Assembly: GCA_942492835.1 (NCBI GenBank) | Contig: OW818645.1 | Span: forward strand, 992,001 to 1,056,000 | DNA: 64,000 bases | Direction: 5' to 3' | DNA from: GWB2-37-7 sp942492835 | GTDB lineage: Bacteria; Bacillota; Clostridia; Lutisporales; Lutisporaceae | Shown: one piece after another, positions 34,334 to 41,963 of the stretch | Numbering within the stretch: position 1 is the stretch's first letter | Layout of the letters: every line of letters starts with the position of its first letter | Notes under the pieces: model-generated | The model's database searches: none | The model's input: only the letters and a program-made list of their open reading frames with translations | What the model was told of the DNA's origin: nothing | Position numbers and translations under genes: made by a program

Positions 34334-34576
34334 TTAGCATCCACATTTTAATAATTTACCTAAACCTCCAAAAGAATCTCCTAGCCCCAAAGAAGGTAGC
34401 ACAAAAACAATGAGTAATATTATAAAGATCCAGGAATTTCCTCCAAGAAGACCTCCTAGACCAGTTCCGCATCCCTTTCCAAGTTTAGGTAACAAAAATG
34501 CTAATAGCAATAGAATCAAAATCAAATTGTTTCCGCCAAATAAACCACCAAGTAAACCATCAAACCCACTAGACAT
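34334..34576 (-). CDS. Small Gly/Leu-rich hydrophobic protein
   Basis: 80 residues, GGGAGGTG upstream of ATG at 34576. Two similar halves: GGLFGGNNLILILLLLAFLLPKLG and GGLLGGNSWIFIILLIVFVLPSLG, i.e. an internal duplication of a Gly-rich turn plus one hydrophobic helix ending in LP.LG. C-terminus CGC. Not homologous in sequence to the four FFFIII paralogues but of the same general design and embedded between them. Unknown family; presumably membrane or spore-layer associated. Confidence 0.65.
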   Translation of the reverse strand: MSSGFDGLLGGLFGGNNLILILLLLAFLLPKLGKGCGTGLGGLLGGNSWIFIILLIVFVLPSLGLGDSFGGLGKLLKCGC

Positions 34577-34642
34577 CAATACACCTCCCTTAAATGAGTC
34601 ATCTTTTGTATATCTAAACTTTATCTTCTATATATTTCTATG

Positions 34643-34858
34643 CTATGCTCCGAAACCAAAAGTTCTTCCAAAGCCTCCAAAAGCTATTATTGCAAGTATG
34701 ATGATAAAGAAGAAGTTTTGCTCTTTTCCACGACTGCAAGCTAATAATATGAAAAGCAACAAAAGGAGTAAGAAACCGTTGCTACATCCCGAAAAAGCAC
34801 CTAATACATTGTTACATCCTTCTGTGATTGGAGAAACCACTCCACAATTTTGTCCCAT
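34643..34858 (-). CDS. Small hydrophobic paralogue B
   Basis: 71 residues, GGAGGTG ribosome binding site. It has a longer N-terminus than paralogue A, with several cysteines (MGQNCGVVSPITEGCNNV), then the shared core FLLLLLLFILLAC, a polar turn SRGKEQN and FFFIIILAIIAFGGFGRTFG. The polar turn differs from other copies (KEQ instead of RDN/REN). Confidence 0.7.
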   Translation of the reverse strand: MGQNCGVVSPITEGCNNVLGAFSGCSNGFLLLLLLFILLACSRGKEQNFFFIIILAIIAFGGFGRTFGFGA

Positions 34859-34945
34859 AGTTACACCTCCTAATTTCTTTACTATATATTTTATAAACTT
34901 ATAACTTCATCCCTTTCGGGATTTATCTTTTGTTTCTCTCATTAT

Positions 34946-35152
34946 TTAGAAACCAAAGGTTCTTCCAAATCCACCAAAGGCAATTATAGCCAATATGATG
35001 ATAAAGAAGAAGTTGTTATCTCTGCCAAATCCGCATGCTAACAGTATGAAAAGTAAAAGCAGAAGAAGGAAACCATTGTTTCCAAATGCGCCTAAAACAC
35101 CGTTGCTGCATTCGTCAGTTACTCCAAGAACGCTATCGTTACAAATCCCCAT
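34946..35152 (-). CDS. Small hydrophobic paralogue C
   Basis: 68 residues, ATG at 35152 preferred over the TTG two codons earlier because AAAGGATG sits about eight bases before it. N-terminus MGICNDSVLGVTDECSNG aligns with paralogue B (cysteine and LGAF positions shared), followed by FLLLLLLFILLACGFGRDNN and FFFIIILAIIAFGGFGRTFG. B and C are the closest pair. Confidence 0.7.
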   Translation of the reverse strand: MGICNDSVLGVTDECSNGVLGAFGNNGFLLLLLLFILLACGFGRDNNFFFIIILAIIAFGGFGRTFGF

Positions 35153-35223
35153 TTTCAATTCATCCTTTCTTTAAAATTTTGTTAATTGTCAAGACCTATG
35201 GCTTTGACAAAACCGTAGTACCT

Positions 35224-35394
35224 CTAGAAACCAAATACTTTGTTTATCCCACCAAATGCAATTATAGCCAATATGATGATAAAGAAGAAATTGTTTTCTC
35301 TACCAGAAGTTACATTGGATGCAAGCAGTATAAAAAGTAACAAAAGTAGTAAGAACCCACTATCACAGCATCTGCCTAGAATCCCTTCTCCCAT
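35224..35394 (-). CDS. Small hydrophobic paralogue D (first gene of array)
   Basis: 56 residues, GGAGGTG ribosome binding site. MGEGILGRCCDSG, then FLLLLLLFILLAS, a divergent polar turn NVTSGRENN, then FFFIIILAIIAFGGINKVFGF. The most divergent copy in the turn and C-terminus. Too short to be noticed with common ORF length cutoffs. It opens the array, so the promoter should be in 35395-35560. Confidence 0.68.
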   Translation of the reverse strand: MGEGILGRCCDSGFLLLLLLFILLASNVTSGRENNFFFIIILAIIAFGGINKVFGF

Positions 35395-35707
35395 AGTTGC
35401 ACCTCCTCTCCCATTATTTTTGATATCAAAAGCATTCGTATCTCATATACTTTAAGTAGCTTATGCTTTTGTTTCCTTCTAACTTTTGTATAAGGGTTGT
35501 TTGCTTTTCCCACTTCCATACTATGTACAACTTACTAGTTGGTTACAAAAAAACATGCCTTTAAGATGTTTTTTTGTAACATATGGATTGCGGAATATAT
35601 ATAGAATATAAATGCAGCCTTTAATATATGCTATAATATAACAAATACATTCACATTAAGATAAAGTGGAAATTTGTGTTTGAAAACATTTTGGAAGGGG
35701 TATTATA
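35395..35707. promoter_or_regulatory. Divergent intergenic region with perfect 15-bp hairpin
   Basis: 313 bases between the small-protein array (minus) and the flavin reductase gene (plus). It contains a perfect 15-bp inverted repeat (35542-35556 with 35566-35580, 9-base loop) with an A7/T7 tract in the arms. On the minus strand the sequence CATAAGCTA at about 35457-35465 fits the mother-cell sigma-K -10 pattern CATAnnnTA, but no convincing -35 AC pair at 16-17 bases was found. No ORF. Confidence 0.4.
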
Positions 35708-36286
35708 ATGTCAAAACAAATGTGGAAGTCAGGAACAATGCTCTATCCAGTACCTGCAGTAATGGTTTCCTGTCAGAGTATTGAAGGTATCAAAAACATA
35801 ATAACTATTGCTTGGACAGGTATAATTTGCTCTGATCCTGCTATGCTGTACATATCTGTTAGACCAGATCGTCATTCATACAATATTATTAAGGAGACAA
35901 GAGAATTTGTAGTCAATATACCAAATAGGAAGCTATCCTTTGCAACTGATTTTTGCGGTGTCAAATCAGGCAGGGATATTGATAAATTTGAACATCTAAA
36001 GCTTACACCGGGCAAATCCAATCTTGTGTCTGCTCCCTGTATAGATGAATGTCCGATAAGTATAGAATGCAAGGTAAAAGATATAATAAGATTAGGAACT
36101 CATGATATGTTCATTTCTGAAATACTATGTGTAAATGTTGATGAGAATTTACTTGACAGCAAAGGTAAGCTTCAACTTAATAAAGCTGATCTTATTTGCT
36201 ATGCACATGGAGAGTATAGGGCTCTTGCTGATTCATTAGGACACTTCGGTTATTCTGTGCGTAAGAAGGACATTAAAAAGCGTTAA
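35708..36286 (+). CDS. Flavin reductase family protein (FMN-binding split barrel)
   Basis: 192 residues of the flavin reductase-like (FlaRed) family. Features: N-terminal YPVPAVMVSC, the flavin-contacting AWTGIICSDPAMLYISVRP (about 37-55) and EFVVNIPN (about 69-76), and C-terminal LGHFGYSVRK. Anaerobe members are often flavoproteins of unknown substrate, related to flavoredoxin, rather than NADH:flavin reductases. GGAAGGGG ribosome binding site. Confidence 0.85.
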   Translation: MSKQMWKSGTMLYPVPAVMVSCQSIEGIKNIITIAWTGIICSDPAMLYISVRPDRHSYNIIKETREFVVNIPNRKLSFATDFCGVKSGRDIDKFEHLKLTPGKSNLVSAPCIDECPISIECKVKDIIRLGTHDMFISEILCVNVDENLLDSKGKLQLNKADLICYAHGEYRALADSLGHFGYSVRKKDIKKR

Positions 36287-36319
36287 TTATTTTGCACCAA
36301 GTATATAGGTGGTGAGATT

Positions 36320-36436
36320 ATGCCAATTGTAAATATTGCAAATCACTTTATAGAAAAAAACGGGACTCCTATAGACCCAGACAAACAAGAACAGCATAAA
36401 AGTAAAAAGAATAGAAAAGATAAAGAAAAAAAGTAA
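36320..36436 (+). CDS. Small basic protein, 38 residues
   Basis: Begins MPIVNIANHFIEKNG and ends in a very basic lysine-rich tail (SKKNRKDKEKK). The ribosome binding site GGTGGTGAG lies close to the ATG, and the stop codon falls in the left arm of a strong terminator, as expected for a real last gene. It follows the flavin reductase gene by 33 bases and may be cotranscribed. Unknown family. Confidence 0.5.
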   Translation: MPIVNIANHFIEKNGTPIDPDKQEQHKSKKNRKDKEKK

Positions 36437-36460
36437 GGTCCATAGGACTTTACTTTTTTT
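36430..36460 (+). terminator. Terminator downstream of the flavin reductase operon
   Basis: 12-bp inverted repeat (36430-36441 with 36445-36456, one G-T pair), 3-base loop, followed by TTTT. It also overlaps the end of the convergent TPR gene. Confidence 0.85.
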
Positions 36461-38171
36461 GATAACCTGCATAGTCTGCTCTATTAACTACACTATCTAA
36501 TATTTGTCTATATTTATCACTAATAGCACTTGCTGAGACAGAATATTTACCTGCAATTTCTATCTGAGTTGTATTTATGTTATTTAATCTACAATATACA
36601 TACTCCAGTGTAGCCGCCCAACTGTCAACATTTATAATCCTTGGTGTTTCAGGATACATGTATTTGATAAATGTCATCCATATATTCTCTACAAACCTTT
36701 TGTATGCACCCTTGTAGTGACCTTTCATCTTTACCTGAGTTTTTTTGATTACATCCTTCCACTCACCATTTACTGCATAAATATCAATGCTTAATGGATC
36801 TGCGGTAATCTCCATTATTTCACCGGCAAAATTGACATTATAGGGCTGAGGTGCACCTATAATGTCCAGTAAGAATATTGCTTCTATCTTTATTTCATCT
36901 TCTAACTCAGGTGATATAATTAGCTTTCTTATTATATTTTGACCTTCTATTAAAAGTTCTTTTTTTATCTTGTCAAATACTAGCTTCCTTGTAAGGGTTT
37001 TGTCAAATAATATACAATAATATAAAGCATCTTCTCCATCCTTACTAGCTAATATATCTCTAGACCTTTCCATGCTGCCCTCAATAAAATCTTGTGTCTT
37101 TGCAATTCTTCTGCTTATTTCCTCTTTTGGAAGCTGATAATTGTAAGCAAGTATCGTTCTCTCTAGCTCTTTTTCTTCTCTATTTATTATCCCTTGAGCA
37201 AGCGTGATGTAAAATTCTGAAACCATATTTTGTTTATCAAGCTCCAGTAGTTTTTTCCAATATTTGATACTGTCATTGTATTTGCCTGAATTAAAAGCAG
37301 CTACAGCGATATAGTGAATATACAATATATTGTCAGACTCAACAGACATAAGCTTTTTATAGACTTTATATGCATCTTCATGCTTTCCGAGACAACCCAG
37401 AGTATCAGCAATCTTATATAGATATTCTGGATTTTCTGTATTTAACTTTTTTATGTCTTTTATCTGCTTTTTTACCCAATTGTTCAAATTCAATTTATTA
37501 TAGAACAATGCTATGTTACAATTTGCATGTATATTATAGATCTCATAGCTTAACACTTCTCTAGCTAATTCAATAGCCTTCTGTGTTTCTCCTAAATAAT
37601 AATAAACTAAAGAAAGATTATTCCTTGCAGGTACCGCATTAGGCAGAATTTCCACCACTTGCTCAAATTTAACTACTGCTTCCTTATACTCATGCTTCTC
37701 CAAATGGTCGATTGCCTCTTCCTCTATCTCATATATATGCTCAAGTTCTTCATCGTCCAAATTATTGTTTGCATCTTTAATCATTGTCAGCATCTCTAAA
37801 AGGTCTTCTGCTTCCTCTGAAAATTCACCTTCTGGTTCCTTTTCTAAATACTTACTAAAATATTCTACAGATTTCTTAATTTTCTGCATTTGAAGAAAAT
37901 TACAGCCTAGACCAAAATAACACTCAGTGTAATTAGAGTCCAGTTCATTTACAATTTTTAGCAATACCTCGGTAGATAACTCTACATTTCCCAGCTCTGC
38001 CAACAAACCTGCATAATTGAACTTAATAAAACTATCATTTGGCTTTAGATTAACTGCCTTTTCTATATATGTTAATGCTGAACTTAATTTACCCTTCTGA
38101 ATTTTCTTATTTCCAAGGTCAAAATAAAACTCAGCGCCTCTTTCAAAAGCTATTACATTATTCTTCTTCAT
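36450..38171 (-). CDS. TPR-repeat protein with C-terminal helix-turn-helix-like segment
   Basis: 573 residues. Tetratricopeptide repeats dominate the first ~330 residues (GAEFYFDLGNKKIQKGKLSSALTYIEKAVNLKPND; ARNNLSLVYYYLGETQKAIELA). The middle is helical with no motif. The end (TTQIEIAGKYSVSASAISDKYRQI, about 535-560) resembles a DNA-binding helix-turn-helix of the kind in transcription factor IIB/CarD-like or sigma-type proteins. It has no membrane segment or signal. Probably a cytoplasmic scaffold or regulator; similar clostridial proteins are uncharacterised. Confidence 0.75.
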   Translation of the reverse strand: MKKNNVIAFERGAEFYFDLGNKKIQKGKLSSALTYIEKAVNLKPNDSFIKFNYAGLLAELGNVELSTEVLLKIVNELDSNYTECYFGLGCNFLQMQKIKKSVEYFSKYLEKEPEGEFSEEAEDLLEMLTMIKDANNNLDDEELEHIYEIEEEAIDHLEKHEYKEAVVKFEQVVEILPNAVPARNNLSLVYYYLGETQKAIELAREVLSYEIYNIHANCNIALFYNKLNLNNWVKKQIKDIKKLNTENPEYLYKIADTLGCLGKHEDAYKVYKKLMSVESDNILYIHYIAVAAFNSGKYNDSIKYWKKLLELDKQNMVSEFYITLAQGIINREEKELERTILAYNYQLPKEEISRRIAKTQDFIEGSMERSRDILASKDGEDALYYCILFDKTLTRKLVFDKIKKELLIEGQNIIRKLIISPELEDEIKIEAIFLLDIIGAPQPYNVNFAGEIMEITADPLSIDIYAVNGEWKDVIKKTQVKMKGHYKGAYKRFVENIWMTFIKYMYPETPRIINVDSWAATLEYVYCRLNNINTTQIEIAGKYSVSASAISDKYRQILDSVVNRADYAGYQKK

Positions 38172-38406
38172 AAATACACCCCATTAACACAGCAAAACTT
38201 AGTTTATGTTTATACATTTTTATCCTATATAAAATATCACTTTATAATTATATGCTATGTTGCTTTAAAATCCTATTAAATTACTCTCTTGATTTGATAA
38301 TAATAGTTTATCATAAAACACTAACTTTTCAATAGCTATAGCTTGTTATAATGATTAAAATATCATTAAACACAAGCTTTACACAACATATATAGTTTCA
38401 CATAGC

Positions 38407-38433
38407 AAAAGACAGCCTACAGGCTGTCTTTTC
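38407..38433 (-). terminator. Terminator of the two-component operon
   Basis: Perfect inverted repeat AAAAGACAGCCT/AGGCTGTCTTTT with minimal loop, overlapping the end of the response regulator gene. The minus strand transcript runs into a TTTT stretch. Confidence 0.8.
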
Positions 38434-39073
38434 TTTTTATGTTATTTTTAAAAGCGTAAATAGCCGCTTGAGTCCTATCATTAACATTAATCTTTTTAAA
38501 AATATTTGATACATGATTCTTTACAGTCTTTTCACTTATATATAATTCCTCAGCTATTTCTTTGTTATTAAATCCTTCTGCTATTAGCGACAGCACCTCA
38601 TACTCGCGATGTGTCATCTCATTTTCCGGTTTAAACCTTATGCCCTTTGGTTTGTTAAACTCCTTAACAAGCTGGGCAGCAAGTTTGGGTTGAATATATG
38701 ATTCGCCCTTATAAGCATCTCTTATTGCTTTATATAGGGTAGCCGAATCTGAATCCTTCAATATATAACCTGTAGCTCCAATCTCCATAGTTTCCAGAAG
38801 ATATTCTCTATCTTCATGTAGTGTTAATATTACTACTCTAGTGTCGAGACCTTCTTGTTTTATTTTTCTTAATGCATTAATGCCATTCATGATAGGCATA
38901 TTTATATCAAGAAGCAGAACATCAGGTTTTAGTAGCTTTACCTTTTCAACTGTTTCTACTCCATTTGAGGCTTGACCTATCACACTAAAATCATCTTCTA
39001 ATTCCAATAATTGCTTTAAGCCTTCTCTTACAATTGAATGATCATCCGAAATCAAAATACTAATTACACTCAA
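38417..39073 (-). CDS. NarL/LuxR-type response regulator (DegU-like)
   Basis: 218 residues. Receiver domain (about 1-120) with acidic pocket D10/D11, phosphoacceptor D56 (LLLDINMP), T in VVILTL and K in LKDS. LuxR/GerE helix-turn-helix at about 155-215 (EMTHREYEVLSLIAEGFNNKEIAEELYISEKTV). The TTG at 39073, with AGGGGTG six bases upstream, is preferred over the frame-opening ATG at 39112, which lies inside the kinase gene. It follows the kinase stop by four bases. Confidence 0.92.
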   Translation of the reverse strand: MSVISILISDDHSIVREGLKQLLELEDDFSVIGQASNGVETVEKVKLLKPDVLLLDINMPIMNGINALRKIKQEGLDTRVVILTLHEDREYLLETMEIGATGYILKDSDSATLYKAIRDAYKGESYIQPKLAAQLVKEFNKPKGIRFKPENEMTHREYEVLSLIAEGFNNKEIAEELYISEKTVKNHVSNIFKKINVNDRTQAAIYAFKNNIKRKDSL

Positions 39074-39077
39074 ATTA

Positions 39078-40223
39078 TCACCCCTCATTAATTTGTAACG
39101 GAATACTTGCAAAAATCTTAGTTCCTTTACCTGGTGTTGATGTAACTTCTAATTTTCCATCTAAGAGCTCTACCCGCTCCTTCATACTCAGAAGTCCATA
39201 TCCACCATCAAGATCCCTAGATTTAACATGTCCTTTATCAAAGCCTTTTCCATTATCTTTTATAACTAATTTAATGCAGTCTTCCTTAAATTCTAGCTTT
39301 ACATGTATATTTCTAGCTTCAGCATGCTTTCTAACATTATTTAGAGCCTCTTGTATCAATCTAAATGCCGCTAACTCAACTATAGGATTAAGTGTAACAA
39401 CATTTCCAAAAACAAGCATTTCTACATTTTGTTCTGTTTCCTCTATATAATTTGATATAAACCTCTGTACGGTAGGAATCAAACCTAAATCATCGAGAGA
39501 CATAGGTCTTAAATCGTATATAATCTTTCTAATATTCTTTAAGCTAACCCTTGCTAAATCTTTTAGAGCATTTAGTTCAATCTTTACCTTGTCAGGACTT
39601 TTATCTATCAACTTTTCACAAAGCTCGGATTTTATAACCAGATTGGCCATAAGCTGTGCAGGTCCGTCATGAATTTCTCGAGCTACTCTCTTTCTTTCTT
39701 CTTCTTGGGCTCTTATTATCTTGATACCTAGCGTCTGCTTTTCTCGAATATCATCAAGCTCTTCAGATAGCTCCATCAGCCCTCCGCTCAGATATCCCAT
39801 CGCTACACCAACTTTTGAAACAAGAGATTCTGCCTTTACCGCTGTATCTTTTGAAAGCTTATGCCTTCTTTCCAAGTCATTTCTTCTTTGTATGAGCTGC
39901 TGCTCTTCTGTCTGCTTAATTATGCACTTAATTTGCAAATCTTTAGCTTTCTCGTAGGCGATCCTTATATCTTCCTCATTGTAATCCTTGATATTTTTAC
40001 TTACTACCATAAGTCTATAACGGCTATCCTTCTCTTGATTTCTAAGCTCATCTACCATTCTAATAACTTCCAAGGTTTGAGTTTTTATAAGGCTAAGTTC
40101 TTCTTCTACGAGACGACATTCAGTTCTTGCGCCCTCTGCAATATCAAATATTTCATTTTTGCTTTTTTCGATTACATCTACAGTATTTTTAATAATTTCA
40201 TTTAGCCTTTCTATTTTTAACAA
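39078..40223 (-). CDS. DegS-like sensor histidine kinase
   Basis: 381 residues, soluble (no membrane helix). A long N-terminal coiled-coil sensor region (about 1-175) as in DegS, HisKA_3 dimerisation domain with the phosphorylatable histidine in RVAREIHDGPAQLMANL (about residue 183), and HATPase_c with N-box region LIQEALNNVRKHA, DNGKGF and GYGLLSM. Phosphorylates the DegU-like regulator encoded next. Start uncertain: TTG at 40223 overlaps AAGGGG; no better in-frame start is seen nearby. Confidence 0.9.
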   Translation of the reverse strand: MLKIERLNEIIKNTVDVIEKSKNEIFDIAEGARTECRLVEEELSLIKTQTLEVIRMVDELRNQEKDSRYRLMVVSKNIKDYNEEDIRIAYEKAKDLQIKCIIKQTEEQQLIQRRNDLERRHKLSKDTAVKAESLVSKVGVAMGYLSGGLMELSEELDDIREKQTLGIKIIRAQEEERKRVAREIHDGPAQLMANLVIKSELCEKLIDKSPDKVKIELNALKDLARVSLKNIRKIIYDLRPMSLDDLGLIPTVQRFISNYIEETEQNVEMLVFGNVVTLNPIVELAAFRLIQEALNNVRKHAEARNIHVKLEFKEDCIKLVIKDNGKGFDKGHVKSRDLDGGYGLLSMKERVELLDGKLEVTSTPGKGTKIFASIPLQINEG

Positions 40224-40484
40224 CCCCTTGAGAAAGCAAATTTATCTTCACTACATAATAACAAAATGCTTAACTTTATTATACTATATAAAATATATAT
40301 TGTGCAAAATATTGAATTTGTTAGATTTTTTTGTCTAATATTAAATTATGAAGGTCTTTTATGAAATGCATTTAATAGAAAGCTTGTTCAAGATAGATTT
40401 GTTTATACTTTCCTATGCATACAAAAACAGGAGAAATTAATCTAGAACCCTTTATTAGAGTTCCGATTATATCCCCCCTGTTTG

Positions 40485-40937
40485 TTATCTCATATTATCT
40501 AATTGCCCTACCTCTTCAGAAGTAAAGAGTAGATGTAAATCTAAAATTATTAAAATTCTGTTTTCTATCTTGCCTATGCCTTTTATATATTCTCTATCAT
40601 GTCCTGCTATCATAGGCGGTACTTCCTCAATATCTTCTTCTGCCACAGTCACTACCTCAGAAGCATCATCAACTATAAATCCTATTCTTCTGCTGCCATT
40701 GTTTATAACAATTAGCCTTGTTTCCTCAGAAATCTCTGTTTCCAGTATGTCAAACCGTCTTTTTAGGTTTACTACAGGGATAACTTCACCTCTAAGGTTA
40801 ATAATACCCTCAACAAACATCGGTGCATTAGGCACCTTTGTAGCCTTCTGATATGGGCTGATTTCTTGGACTTGCATAATCTCTACGCCGTACTCTTCCT
40901 GATTTAATTTAAATACAACTAATTGATGCTCTGCCAT
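40485..40937 (-). CDS. cheW: Chemotaxis coupling protein CheW
   Basis: 150 residues, whole length one CheW domain: VVFKLNQEEYGVEIMQVQEI at the start, FVEGIINLRGEVIPVVNLKRRF (about 42-63) and IILDLHLLF near the end. It links chemoreceptors to the CheA kinase. No other che gene is adjacent, so this is an orphan CheW copy; the chemoreceptor at 21033-23030 could use it. Confidence 0.92.
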   Translation of the reverse strand: MAEHQLVVFKLNQEEYGVEIMQVQEISPYQKATKVPNAPMFVEGIINLRGEVIPVVNLKRRFDILETEISEETRLIVINNGSRRIGFIVDDASEVVTVAEEDIEEVPPMIAGHDREYIKGIGKIENRILIILDLHLLFTSEEVGQLDNMR

Positions 40938-41039
40938 AAAAATACCCCCAAATATTACAATATAATTACATTATACTACTTGTTCATATAGTTTGTAACA
41001 TTATTTTGTAAAATTTTATATTTTATTGTATTATTTACG

Positions 41040-41264
41040 TTAATGCTTATGGTGATGGTGGGGATCTTTGCTATCACTGCAACAATCACATTCATCATCT
41101 ACATATTCTATGCTGTCTAATTTCACTCTAACTTGTGCTTTTATATATTCTATATATCTTCTTCTTAGTACCTGTTGCTCAGACTTTTCCTCCTCGGTTA
41201 AAGCCTGCTCCCTAGATTTTCTTGATAGAAAATTAATTCTATCAATATCTTCTTTAGTTATCAT
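41040..41264 (-). CDS. DUF896/YnzC-family small protein with Cys/His tail
   Basis: 74 residues. The DUF896 helical hairpin (about 1-55: EDIDRINFLSRKSREQALTEEEKSEQQ, LRRRYIEYIKAQVRVKLDSI) is followed by a tail DECDCCSDSKDPHHHHKH, rich in Cys and His and thus likely to bind metal. Bacillus YnzC lacks such a tail as far as I recall. It starts 1 base after the fchA stop, so it is cotranscribed with the histidine degradation genes. Confidence 0.85.
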   Translation of the reverse strand: MITKEDIDRINFLSRKSREQALTEEEKSEQQVLRRRYIEYIKAQVRVKLDSIEYVDDECDCCSDSKDPHHHHKH

Positions 41265-41265
41265 T

Positions 41266-41910
41266 TTATCCTATCCTCTTATTAACAATTTCCATTATAT
41301 TCCTTTGAAGCTTTGCTCCATCTTCCAGAAGCTCTGCACATCTTTTTGCTGCATCATTTTTTATTTTTTCATCTTTTATACCAGGTAAGTTTATCTTTAC
41401 ATTTAATACGGCTCCTTCAAGACCTGCCAAGGACATAAGTGCACCTACTCCAACGTCTGATACTGCGTTTTTGTTGCCATAGTTTGCTATTGTCTCTTGA
41501 TTTTGCAGTATTTCAAGACATTTCTCAGCAGTCTTTAATGGAACTTGAAGAGCATATACGCTGGCTTGCTGTAGCTTTTGTTCTCTTGCTTGCTTTTGCT
41601 CATCTGTATCCTTTGGCAGTTTCATTGCTTCCATAAACTTATTGAAGGCTGCTGTATCCTCGTCAACCAATCCTGTCAATTCTTCTTTTGTTTCTTGGAT
41701 TCTTTCAAAATCCTTTACAAATTTTTGTTTTACAGCTTCATCTAAAGCCTCATAGGATTTCTTTCCTATTGAAAGGTTTACTACCATCATAGTAAGGCTG
41801 GCACCCATAAGTCCTGAAAGTGCTGCTGTACTGCCGCCACCTGGTGCTGGCTCATTGCTTGCCAAAACATCACTGTATTTTTTTATGGACATATCCATTA
41901 ATAAACTCAT
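41266..41910 (-). CDS. fchA: Formimidoyltetrahydrofolate cyclodeaminase
   Basis: 214 residues of the FTCD_C family: converts 5-formimino-tetrahydrofolate to 5,10-methenyl-tetrahydrofolate plus ammonia. Hallmarks: SNEPAPGGGSTAALSGLMGA (here ASNEPAPGGGSTAALS, about 16-31) and NYGNKNAVSDVGVGA (about 144-158). In the pathway it takes the formimino group coming from histidine via formiminoglutamate, which fits the neighbouring hutI and hutH. The glutamate formiminotransferase partner is not in the window. Confidence 0.92.
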   Translation of the reverse strand: MSLLMDMSIKKYSDVLASNEPAPGGGSTAALSGLMGASLTMMVVNLSIGKKSYEALDEAVKQKFVKDFERIQETKEELTGLVDEDTAAFNKFMEAMKLPKDTDEQKQAREQKLQQASVYALQVPLKTAEKCLEILQNQETIANYGNKNAVSDVGVGALMSLAGLEGAVLNVKINLPGIKDEKIKNDAAKRCAELLEDGAKLQRNIMEIVNKRIG

Positions 41911-41963
41911 TCGCTCTCCTCCTTTAAATTCATGTGCTATGAAGTAATCTTTAATATGGTTCT

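Noticed and set aside
34125..35394. CRISPR-like or satellite direct repeats
   Set aside because: The repeated DNA is explained by four coding paralogues with ribosome binding sites and variable N-termini; no uniform spacers.
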